A stretch of 64,000 bases of DNA from contig NZ_OY759857.1 of assembly GCF_963662805.1 (NCBI RefSeq), positions 207,837-271,836 on the forward strand. The letters run 5' to 3'. Source of the DNA: an uncultured Cohaesibacter sp. GTDB taxonomy: Bacteria; Pseudomonadota; Alphaproteobacteria; Rhizobiales; Cohaesibacteraceae. Made by a program: the position numbers and the translations under genes. The notes beneath the pieces were generated by a model, which made no database searches, was not told the DNA's origin, and saw only the letters and a program-made list of their open reading frames with translations. Every line of letters starts with the position of its first letter. Within the stretch, counting starts at the first letter, position 1. Positions 56,787 through 64,000 of this stretch are shown here, one piece after another.

Positions 56787-56813
56787 GGTGCGGGGGAATG
56801 CCTCTCCCGCACC
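56787..56813 (+). other. Intercistronic hairpin after the binding-protein gene
   Basis: GGTGCGGG and CCCGCACC form an 8-bp GC-rich stem with an 11-base loop in the 108-bp gap between the binding-protein and permease genes. No T run follows, so it is not a terminator. Such hairpins often protect the 3' end of the binding-protein mRNA and raise its level relative to the permeases. Confidence 0.7.
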
Positions 56814-56867
56814 CGTTCTTGCCTCGAGGGTCAGTCCTCAGGAGGCAGTCTTGTTGGGGACCAAACA

Positions 56868-57863
56868 ATGTTTCGATTCATTCTCGAGCGACTGGCTGGC
56901 ATGATTGTCACCATGGCGCTTGTCTCGGTCATGGTCTTTCTCATCATGGAAATTCCACCCGGAGACTATGCGGATCGCTATGCCTTCCGAAAATTTTCGG
57001 GCACCGGCGTCAGCGTCACCGAAGCGGACATTGAGAATATCCGGCATGATTTCGGCCTCGACAAGCCCATGGTCTTTCGTTACGTCGATTGGATCGGGGG
57101 CATCGTGCTGCGCGGCGACTTTGGTCAGGCCTTCGCTTTTGAGACAGACGTGACCAACGTCATCGGCGACAAGATCTGGCTCACGCTGGCGATCCTTTTC
57201 GGCACCCTTATCGTCACTTATCTGGTCTCGATCCCCATAGGCATCTACGCGGCGATCAGGCGGGCTTCGCTCGCCGATTACGGACTGACCATTTTCTCCT
57301 ATCTGGGACTGGCGCTGCCGAACTTCCTGCTCGCGCTGATCATGCTCTATTTTGCCAACCGCTGGTTCGCTGCCGATATCGGTGGGCTGTTCTCCTCCGG
57401 TATGGCCGATGCGCCATGGTCCTTTGCCAAGGCATGGGACCTGATGAAACACCTTTGGTTGCCTGCCTTTGTCCTCGCCTGGTCGGCGGTGGCCTATCAG
57501 ATCCAGACCATCCGCGCGACCATGTCCGATGAGCTGAACAAGCTCTCGGTGACAGCTGCCCGCGCCCGCGGCGTGCCCGAAGGCAAGTTGCTGATCAAAT
57601 ACCCGGCCCGGCTCGCCATCAACCCGGTGGTCTCGACCATCGGCTTCGACGTCAACCGCATCTTCTCCGAGCTGCCCATCGTCGCGGTGGTTCTGGGCCT
57701 CACCGAGCTTGGTGAGCTGTTGCTCAAGGCCTATGTCGACCTCGACATGTATGTCGCAGGCGCGATCCTCCTGATGCTCACCTTCATGATCGTCGTCATG
57801 AACTTCGTCTCTGACATCCTTCTGGCGTGGCTCGACCCGCGTATCAAGCTGGGGAGCAACTGA
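56868..57863 (+). CDS. ABC transporter permease (DppB/OppB type)
   Basis: This 331-residue permease has about six helices and the BPD_transp_1 EAA loop (VTAARARGVPEGKLLIKYPARLAINPVV in parts, around residues 225-250). FRFILERLAGMIVTMALVSV opens it and GDFGQAFAFETDV is a conserved DppB-type loop. It pairs with the following permease. It starts 108 bp after the binding protein, past the hairpin, and ends two bases before the next gene. Confidence 0.92.
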   Translation: MFRFILERLAGMIVTMALVSVMVFLIMEIPPGDYADRYAFRKFSGTGVSVTEADIENIRHDFGLDKPMVFRYVDWIGGIVLRGDFGQAFAFETDVTNVIGDKIWLTLAILFGTLIVTYLVSIPIGIYAAIRRASLADYGLTIFSYLGLALPNFLLALIMLYFANRWFAADIGGLFSSGMADAPWSFAKAWDLMKHLWLPAFVLAWSAVAYQIQTIRATMSDELNKLSVTAARARGVPEGKLLIKYPARLAINPVVSTIGFDVNRIFSELPIVAVVLGLTELGELLLKAYVDLDMYVAGAILLMLTFMIVVMNFVSDILLAWLDPRIKLGSN

Positions 57864-57865
57864 TC

Positions 57866-59032
57866 ATGACCGATGCGACCAATGATGCGCTCTCTCAGGG
57901 TGCCGTTACTGCCGAAAGCGAGAAGGAACTCAAGCGGCGGCTGAAATACTACTCCGCGAGCCAATGGACCCTGATCTGGTGGCGCTTTCGCCGACACAAG
58001 GCGGCGATGGTTGCCGCAGCCCTTCTGGTCTTCATGGGCCTGTTGGGCATGTTTGCCGAGTTTGTCGCCCCGTATGGTCCGACCACGCGCGATACCAAAT
58101 ATATCGACGGTGCGCCGCAGATCCCCATGTTCTGCGATGACAATGGCTGCTCCGCCGTTCCCTTCATTCACGGGGTGACCACCAAGCGTGATCCGGTCAC
58201 CTTGCGCGCCATTTCTGCACCCGATCCGAACAAGCGGGTCTATGTCGAGTTTTTCGCATCAGGCGAGGCGACGGATCTGCTGGGCTTCATCCCGACGCGT
58301 CTGCACCTGTTCGGCCTTGATGACAAGAATGCAAAGCTGCACCTGTGGGGGACAGACGACCTCGGTCGAGACATGTTCTCTCGTACCATCTACGCGACGA
58401 GAACATCGCTCTCGATCGGGGTCCTAGGGGTGCTGATTTCCTTCGTGCTGGCACTGATCATTGGTGGCATTGCCGGTTATGCCGGGGGCATTATCGACAA
58501 CATCATCCAGCGCGTCACCGAAGTCATCCGCGTCGTCCCGATCATCCCGCTCTACATGGGGCTCGCCGCTGCCATGCCGAAGGAATGGTCGACGACGGAA
58601 GTCTATTTTGCCATGACACTCATTCTCGGGCTGTTCGGCTGGCCGACCCTTGCACGCCGCATCCGCTCGCAATTGCTGTCGATCCGCACCGAGGATTATG
58701 TCGTGGCGGCACGGCTGGCGGGCGCTCGCCCCCTTCGCATCATCACCCAGCACATGCTCCCCAGCTTTACCAGCTTCATCATCGTCGATCTGGTGATTTC
58801 CTTCCCCTACATGATCCTCAGTGAAACGGCGCTCTCGTTTGTGGGCCTTGGCCTGCGTCCGCCCACTGTCTCATGGGGTGTTTTGCTGCAACAGGCCCAG
58901 TCGGTGCGCGTCATCGAGCAGACCCCATGGCTGTTTATTCCTGCGGTATTCGTGGTGGTCGCGGTGTTGGCTTTCACGGTCGTGGGAGATGGTCTGAGGG
59001 ACGCCGCCGACCCCTATGCTGACAGTCATTAA
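57866..59032 (+). CDS. ABC transporter permease (DppC/OppC type)
   Basis: This 388-residue permease has the OppC N-terminal helix (AAALLVFMGLLGMFAEFVAPYGP, in part) and the conserved LHLWGTDDLGRDMFSRTIYATRTS loop of DppC/OppC proteins (in part WGTDDLGRDMFSR). The EAA loop lies at VAARLAGARPLRIITQHMLP. A periplasmic insert of about 80 residues (about 80-150) makes it longer than a normal DppC (about 300). ATG 57866 follows a GGGGAG site within the end of the upstream gene. It ends 18 bases before the first ATPase gene. Confidence 0.9.
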   Translation: MTDATNDALSQGAVTAESEKELKRRLKYYSASQWTLIWWRFRRHKAAMVAAALLVFMGLLGMFAEFVAPYGPTTRDTKYIDGAPQIPMFCDDNGCSAVPFIHGVTTKRDPVTLRAISAPDPNKRVYVEFFASGEATDLLGFIPTRLHLFGLDDKNAKLHLWGTDDLGRDMFSRTIYATRTSLSIGVLGVLISFVLALIIGGIAGYAGGIIDNIIQRVTEVIRVVPIIPLYMGLAAAMPKEWSTTEVYFAMTLILGLFGWPTLARRIRSQLLSIRTEDYVVAARLAGARPLRIITQHMLPSFTSFIIVDLVISFPYMILSETALSFVGLGLRPPTVSWGVLLQQAQSVRVIEQTPWLFIPAVFVVVAVLAFTVVGDGLRDAADPYADSH

Positions 59033-59050
59033 GAAACGGATCTGAAGATT

Positions 59051-60130
59051 ATGGATCAACGCGTCACGGACCAGACCCTCTCGTCTCCAGATCATGGGGC
59101 ACAAGAGGCCGAGGAAAGGAAAGAGCCGATGCTGAAAGTCGACAATCTTTCGATCTCCTTCAGAACCGACGAAGGCCTGATCACGCCGGTGCAGAATATC
59201 TCCTTTGAAGTGCGACCCGGCAAGACATTGGGGCTGGTGGGGGAATCCGGCTCGGGCAAGTCCATCTCGACCAAAGCCCTGATGCAGCTTCTGCCGGGCA
59301 ATTCCATCCTCGCGCCCGAAGCGACGATGATCTACACCGACAAATCGGGCCGCAAGATCGACATCAACAAGCTCAGGAAGACCGGCAAGGACATCCGCCG
59401 AATTCGGGGCGGTGAGATCGGCATGATCTTTCAGGAACCGATGGCCTCCTTTTCACCGGTCTACACCATCGGCAACCAGATGATCGAGGCGATCCGCCTG
59501 CATCGCAACGTGAAGAAGAAAGAAGCCCGCCGGATTGCCATCGAGATGCTCGACAAGGTGGGCATTTCCAACGCCGAGGCCCGCATCGATCAATATCCGC
59601 ACGAAATGTCCGGCGGGATGCGACAGCGAGCCATGATCGCGCTGGCTCTGTCAGCCGGTCCGGCGCTCCTTATAGCCGACGAGCCGACCACCGCGCTCGA
59701 CGTGACCATTCAGGCGCAGGTGCTGGAGCTGATGAGTGAGCTTCAGCGCGATCTCGATATGGGCATGATTTTCATCACCCACGATCTCGGCGTCATCTCG
59801 CACATCGCCGACGATGTTGCGGTGATGTATCTGGGCACCATCGTCGAGCGGGGACCGACGAACGAAGTGATCCACAATCCCAAACATCCCTACACGCAAG
59901 GCCTGCTCAAGGCCCTACCGAGCCTTGATCGCCTCCATGATCGGCTGAGCCCGGTGCCCGGAGACATTCCAAGCCCCAACGAGCGGCCAACCGGGTGCCC
60001 GTTCCATACCCGCTGCTCGAAAGCAATCGAGGGTCTCTGCGATCATCAAATGCCGATGGATCTGCAAGTGGGAGAAGATCACACCGTTCGTTGCTTCCTC
60101 AATGAAGAAAAGGGGAGGGCCGTCGCATGA
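59051..60130 (+). CDS. ABC transporter ATP-binding protein (DppD/OppD type)
   Basis: This 359-residue ATPase has Walker A GESGSGKS, Q-loop MIFQEPM, signature SGGMRQRAMIAL and Walker B LLIADEPTTALD, then the Opp-type C-terminal zinc/cluster region with GCPFHTRCSKAIEGLCDH. It begins at ATG 59051; an internal ATG at 59129 has a stronger AGGAAAGG-type site and would start exactly at MLKVDNLSISF, so the start is uncertain. Its stop overlaps the second ATPase ATG by four bases. Confidence 0.92.
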   Translation: MDQRVTDQTLSSPDHGAQEAEERKEPMLKVDNLSISFRTDEGLITPVQNISFEVRPGKTLGLVGESGSGKSISTKALMQLLPGNSILAPEATMIYTDKSGRKIDINKLRKTGKDIRRIRGGEIGMIFQEPMASFSPVYTIGNQMIEAIRLHRNVKKKEARRIAIEMLDKVGISNAEARIDQYPHEMSGGMRQRAMIALALSAGPALLIADEPTTALDVTIQAQVLELMSELQRDLDMGMIFITHDLGVISHIADDVAVMYLGTIVERGPTNEVIHNPKHPYTQGLLKALPSLDRLHDRLSPVPGDIPSPNERPTGCPFHTRCSKAIEGLCDHQMPMDLQVGEDHTVRCFLNEEKGRAVA

Positions 60131-61299
60131 GCAGTCCGAAACAGATGACAGATCAGATCACACCCTCAGCCGATCAGAGTGATAGCGAGCCGCGCGTTCT
60201 GATCGAGGTGAAGAACCTTGAGGTCCGTTTCCCCGTTCGGAAAAAGAAGCTCTTCTCGACCGAAGTTCAGTATCTTCGTGCCGTTGACGATGTCTCTTTC
60301 GACATCCGGCGTGGCGAAACCGTGGGTCTCGTTGGCGAATCCGGATCCGGCAAGACCACCGTGGGCCGGGCCATCCTGCGCGCCATCGACCCGAGCGATG
60401 GCGATGTGATCTTTCATAGCCGCGCCGAGGATGTGGACGTCGCTGGTCTTGAGGGCGAAGCCTTGAGAAAGTTCCGCCAGAAGATGAGTATGGTCTTCTC
60501 TGAAGGGACACATTCGCTCGCCACCATGGGCCATGATATCCTGCGGGCCTTCCGCCCGCGCATGAGCCTTGTCTTTCAGGATCCCTACTCGTCGCTCAAT
60601 CCGCGCATGACCGTCCGCGACATCATCGCCGAACCGCTCATCGCCTCAGGCATGATGAAGAACAAGGAGATGATCGATAATCGGGTGCGCGAGATTGCCG
60701 ACCGCTGCAAGCTCAATCTCGAGCATTTGCGCCGCTTCCCGCATGCCTTCTCCGGTGGCCAGCGTCAGCGCATCTGCATCGCACGCGCTCTGGTGACGCG
60801 CCCAGATTTCGTCGTCTGCGACGAGAGCGTTTCGGCGCTCGATGTCTCCATCCAGGCCGAGATCGTCAACCTGCTCAAGGATCTGCAGGAAGAGATGGGC
60901 GTTGCCTTCCTGTTCATCGCTCATGACCTCTCCGTCGTTGCCCAGATGTCCCATCGGGTGGCGGTGATGTATGTCGGCAAGTTCGTCGAATATGCACCCA
61001 CCGAGAGCCTGTTTTTCAAGCCGCGCCATCCCTATACCCACGCACTTCTGTCGGCAATTCCGACCGTCGACCCGAGCGAGGAGTTCGACCCCATCCGTCT
61101 TGAGGGGGAGATACCCAATCCGCTGGCCGCGCCTTCCGGCTGTCGCTTCCATACCCGTTGCCCCTATGCTGTGGAAGCCTGCGCCAGCAAGGTTCCGGAA
61201 TGGCAGGAAATCGAGCCGGAGCACCTCGTGGCCTGCCATCGTGTCGATGAGCTCGATTTCTCCCGAGCCCAGACCCCCGCGTCCGAGGCAGCCGAATAG
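60127..61299 (+). CDS. ABC transporter ATP-binding protein (DppF/OppF type) with internal duplication
   Basis: This 390-residue ATPase has Walker A GESGSGKTTVG, signature FSGGQRQRICIARAL and Walker B FVVCDESVSALD, with the OppF-type ending GCRFHTRCPYAVEACAS. Between Walker A and the Q-loop lies an extra segment of about 26 residues: LRKFRQKMSMVFSE (113-126) is followed by LRAFRPRMSLVFQD (139-152), which looks like a duplicated Q-loop region. In typical members only the second copy occurs. The gene overlaps the previous ATPase by four bases. Confidence 0.92.
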   Translation: MSSPKQMTDQITPSADQSDSEPRVLIEVKNLEVRFPVRKKKLFSTEVQYLRAVDDVSFDIRRGETVGLVGESGSGKTTVGRAILRAIDPSDGDVIFHSRAEDVDVAGLEGEALRKFRQKMSMVFSEGTHSLATMGHDILRAFRPRMSLVFQDPYSSLNPRMTVRDIIAEPLIASGMMKNKEMIDNRVREIADRCKLNLEHLRRFPHAFSGGQRQRICIARALVTRPDFVVCDESVSALDVSIQAEIVNLLKDLQEEMGVAFLFIAHDLSVVAQMSHRVAVMYVGKFVEYAPTESLFFKPRHPYTHALLSAIPTVDPSEEFDPIRLEGEIPNPLAAPSGCRFHTRCPYAVEACASKVPEWQEIEPEHLVACHRVDELDFSRAQTPASEAAE

Positions 61300-61376
61300 A
61301 TTTCCTGCAAAATTCAAAATCTGGCCGGACACCCGTCATGACTCTGGCCAAAAGACGTCAACGAAAGCGCAAGACC

Positions 61377-62593
61377 ATGACAGATACGTCCTTTGAAAAT
61401 CCGATGATCGAGGGATCATCCCTGCCAAATCCCGAAATGGGAGAGCCGTTTCTCCTGACCCCGGGCCCTCTGACGACATCCTTCGCCGTCAAGCAGGCGA
61501 TGCTCAGGGACTGGGGCAGTTGGGATGGGGATTTCCGGGCCATGACGGCAGAGCTGCGTCGTCGCTTGCTGGATCTGCTCGGCGCCGAGAAAGACGCCTT
61601 CGAATGCGTGCCGATGCAGGGCTCCGGCTCCTATGTGGTCGAGGCCATGCTTGGCACCTTCGTGCCCAAAGACGGCAAGCTGCTGGTACTGGCCAACGGG
61701 GCCTATGGCCTGCGCGCAGCCAAGACCATGGACTATCTCGGTCGCCGGTGTCATCTGCTCGACAAGGGCGATTATCTCCCGCCGCGGGGAGAAGAAGTCG
61801 CTGAGATTTTGGCAGCAGACCCGGATATCACCCACGTGCTCGCCATCCATTGCGAGACGAGTTCGGGCATCCTCAATCCCATTGCTGAAATCTCCGAGGT
61901 CACCTATGCCGCAGGCCGCAAGCTGCTGATCGATTCCATGTCGGCATTCGGGGCCATACCCGTCGAGCCGGACAGCATCCGCTTCGAGGCACTCGTCTCT
62001 TCGGCCAACAAATGCATCGAGGGCGTGCCGGGCTTCGGCTTCGTCTTTGCCCGCCGTTCAGAGCTTGAGGCCAGCGCCGGGAATTGCCATTCCCTCAGCC
62101 TTGATGTCCACGCCCAGTGGCAAGTGATGGAGACCACCGGCCAATGGCGCTTCACCCCGCCGACCCACACGGTCGCCGCCTTCATCGAAGCGCTGAAGGT
62201 CCATGAGGCCGAAGGCGGTATTGCCGCCCGTGGTGGTCGCTACACGCGAAATCGCGATTGTCTGGTCGCCGGGATGCGCGAATTGGGATTCGAGACCCTC
62301 TTGGATGACCGCTGGCTGTCGCCCATTATTGTCACCTTCTTTTGCCCTGCCGACGAGGCCTTCAACTTCGAGCACTTCTACGAGCTGATGAAGGAACAGG
62401 GCTTCATCATTTATCCGGCAAGCTGACAATCGTCGACAGTTTCCGCGTCGGCTGCATCGGTCAGATGGACGAAGCGGTCATGACGCGTGTGGTCGCCGCT
62501 GCTCGCCACAGCCTGAAAGCCATGGGCCTCACTTCGGCAAAGCCGCCGGAAACAGCCTTCAAGGAACGCCAGAAACTCAACGCAGCCAACTGA
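61377..62593 (+). pseudogene. phnW: 2-aminoethylphosphonate:pyruvate aminotransferase phnW, frameshifted near the 3' end
   Basis: This gene encodes the PLP enzyme that converts 2-aminoethylphosphonate to phosphonoacetaldehyde. The main frame has LLTPGPLTTSFAVKQAMLRDWGSWD, CETSSGILNP and the PLP-lysine site SSANKCIEGVPGFGF. It stops at 62426 after GFIIYPAS. The next frame immediately continues the expected ending: GKLTIVDSFRVGCIGQMDE and about 40 more residues to 62593. Restoring one base in the CCGG run (about 62415-62419) would rejoin them as IIYP-GKLT. It is therefore either a true single-base deletion removing about 57 residues or a sequencing error. The start at 61377 is approximate. Confidence 0.85.
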
Positions 62594-62621
62594 CTATCGG
62601 CTCTTGCCACGGAGAGACAGA

Positions 62622-63395
62622 ATGAAAAACATCAAAGCCGTCGTGTTTGACTGGGCCGGAACCATGGTCGATTTTGGCAGCTTCGCACCCATGGGTGTGT
62701 TTGTGAAATGCTTCGAGCAGTTCGGTATTACCGCCACCATCGATCAGGCGCGTGCCCCGATGGGGTTGCCCAAGTGGAACCATATCCGCGCCATGATGGA
62801 CGATGCGGACATCAGCGCTCAATGGCTGGCAAAATACGGCGCGGAACCGACCGATGCGGATGTCGACAAGGTCTATGAGATTTTCGTGCCCATGAACGAA
62901 GAGGCCGCCGCCGACTATGCTGATCTGATCCCCGGTGCCCTCGAAACTGTGCGCTACCTGCGCGAACGGGGCATCAAGATCGGCTCAACGACCGGCTATG
63001 TCCGTTCGATCATGGAAAGGGTGCTGCCGGTCGCTGCCGCTCAAGGTTATGAGCCAGACAATCTGATCTGTGCCGACGATCTTGCCGAAGGCCGACCCGG
63101 CCCGCTCGGCATGTTCCAGACCTTTGTCGATCTCGCAGTCTACCCGCCAAGCGCCGTCATCAAGGTTGATGACACCATTCCCGGCATTCAGGAGGGGACC
63201 GCAGCAGGCTGTCTGACCGTAGGTCTTGCGCTCTCTGGCAACTTTGTCGGCAAGACGCCGGAACAACTCGCCGCCATGTCGGACGAGGAGGTTGCGGTCC
63301 TGCGCGAAAGGGCTACGCTCATGCTCGAAGAGGGAGGCGCGGACTATGTGATCGACACGGTCGCCGACCTTCCAGCCCTCATGGAAAGGCTCTAG
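62622..63395 (+). CDS. phnX: Phosphonoacetaldehyde hydrolase PhnX
   Basis: This 257-residue HAD-family enzyme cleaves phosphonoacetaldehyde to acetaldehyde and phosphate. The nucleophile Asp is in VFDWAGTMVDFG, and the family-specific Schiff-base lysine is in ARAPMGLPKWNHI. GSTTGYVRSIMERVLP and KVDDTIPGIQEGTAAG (second HAD acidic site) complete the signature. ATG 62622 has a GGAGAG site. It follows phnW directly and completes the PhnW-PhnX route for using aminoethylphosphonate. Confidence 0.94.
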   Translation: MKNIKAVVFDWAGTMVDFGSFAPMGVFVKCFEQFGITATIDQARAPMGLPKWNHIRAMMDDADISAQWLAKYGAEPTDADVDKVYEIFVPMNEEAAADYADLIPGALETVRYLRERGIKIGSTTGYVRSIMERVLPVAAAQGYEPDNLICADDLAEGRPGPLGMFQTFVDLAVYPPSAVIKVDDTIPGIQEGTAAGCLTVGLALSGNFVGKTPEQLAAMSDEEVAVLRERATLMLEEGGADYVIDTVADLPALMERL

Positions 63396-63401
63396 AGCAA
63401 C

Positions 63402-64000
63402 ATGAACCGACCCAACATCATCCTCATCACGGCAGATCAGTGGCGCGGGGACTGCCTCGGTGCCATGGGGCACGAGACGATCAGGACCCCGAACCTTAAT
63501 GCTCTTGCTGCCGACGGCGTGCTGTTCCGCAATCACTATTGCGCCACGGCTCCTTGCTCGCCGGCTCGGGCCAGCCTCTACACTGGCCTTTATCAGATGA
63601 ACCACCGGGTCGTTCAGAACGGCGCACCTCTGGCTGACACCTTCGACAACCTCGCCAAGGCCGCACGCCGGTCGGGCTATCGACCGACCCTGTTCGGCTA
63701 TTCCGACACGGCTCAGGATCCGCGCAACCGGCATCCCCACGATCCCGACCTCACCAGTTATGAAATGGTGTTGCCGGGGTTCCATGTCGGCCAGATCCTG
63801 CTTGAGGACGACAAGCCATGGGTCTCGTGGTTGAGGAGGCGCGGCCATGACATCGAAGACCCCGCTCAGGTCCACATCCCCGAGATGGAGGACGAAGAGC
63901 GGGTGTCCATGAAGGCTCCCGTCTATCGGGCGGACGAGACCCCGACCGCCTTCCTTATCGAGAAATTTGACGAATGGCTCGACGAGCGGGAAGGGGAGGA
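63402..64000 (+). CDS. Phosphonate monoester hydrolase/sulfatase family enzyme, 5' part
   Basis: The visible 199 residues belong to the alkaline-phosphatase/sulfatase superfamily. The first metal Asp is in ITADQWRGDC (Asp12). The formylglycine motif is CSPARASLYTG with Cys52 as the residue to be oxidised. GLYQMNHRVVQNGAPL closely resembles the phosphonate monoester hydrolase PehA (GLYLMNHRAVQN). Such enzymes release phosphonates from their esters. It starts six bases after phnX in the same direction. The rest lies beyond the window. Confidence 0.82.
   Translation, partial: MNRPNIILITADQWRGDCLGAMGHETIRTPNLNALAADGVLFRNHYCATAPCSPARASLYTGLYQMNHRVVQNGAPLADTFDNLAKAARRSGYRPTLFGYSDTAQDPRNRHPHDPDLTSYEMVLPGFHVGQILLEDDKPWVSWLRRRGHDIEDPAQVHIPEMEDEERVSMKAPVYRADETPTAFLIEKFDEWLDEREGE

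Overview
The window looks like a single, gene-dense stretch of chromosome from a facultatively anaerobic, probably marine alphaproteobacterium (Hyphomicrobiales/Cohaesibacter-like; this is inferred from gene content, moderately high G+C and the style of regulators, not proven). I see no transposase, integrase, phage gene, CRISPR array, rRNA or tRNA.

Region 1 (1-8.7 kb): the tail of an enoyl-CoA hydratase-like gene, then a minus-strand tetrathionate respiration locus in the order ttrS-ttrR, ttrB-ttrC-ttrA, moaA. It encodes sensor, regulator, Fe-S subunit, membrane quinol oxidase, molybdoenzyme and a molybdenum-cofactor enzyme. Region 2 (9-24.7 kb): housekeeping and accessory genes: a YhbP-like flavin protein, a PAS-GGDEF-EAL c-di-GMP enzyme, a LysR regulator facing a WrbA-like flavodoxin, a DUF1499 protein, an MBL hydrolase, a PAS protein next to a soluble chemoreceptor, phosphoglucomutase, and transporters (EamA, MATE, LysE).

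Region 3 (24.6-32.2 kb): a complete Na+-translocating NADH:quinone oxidoreductase operon nqrABCDEF on the plus strand, facing a minus-strand unit apbE-nqrM-lysE that supplies covalent FMN and iron for its maturation. A perfect TTGAC-N4-GTCAA palindrome lies between them.

Region 4 (32.4-44.7 kb): a HutC-type GntR regulator, small secreted proteins, gcvP-sdaA (glycine cleavage P-protein and serine dehydratase) facing an XRE-cupin regulator, and a class A beta-lactamase facing an AmpR-type regulator. The 3' end of sdaA is followed by two 111-bp tandem units. Each carries a strong hairpin and a copy of the sdaA C-terminal codons.

Region 5 (45-53.3 kb): a putative polyprenyl-phosphate pentose pathway. 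It has a HAD-UbiA fusion (DPPR synthase-like), a DprE1-like oxidase, an SMR/EamA (ArnE-like) flippase candidate, a class III aminotransferase and two multi-spanning GT-C-like membrane proteins. No DprE2-type reductase is seen, so an amino-pentose product is possible.

Region 6 (53.7-64 kb): a phosphonate scavenging cluster with a LysR regulator, a Dpp/Opp-type ABC importer, phnW (frameshifted near its 3' end in this sequence), phnX and the start of a phosphonate monoester hydrolase-like gene. The gene set suggests uptake of an esterified or conjugated aminoethylphosphonate, release of AEP by the hydrolase, and conversion through phosphonoacetaldehyde to acetaldehyde and phosphate.
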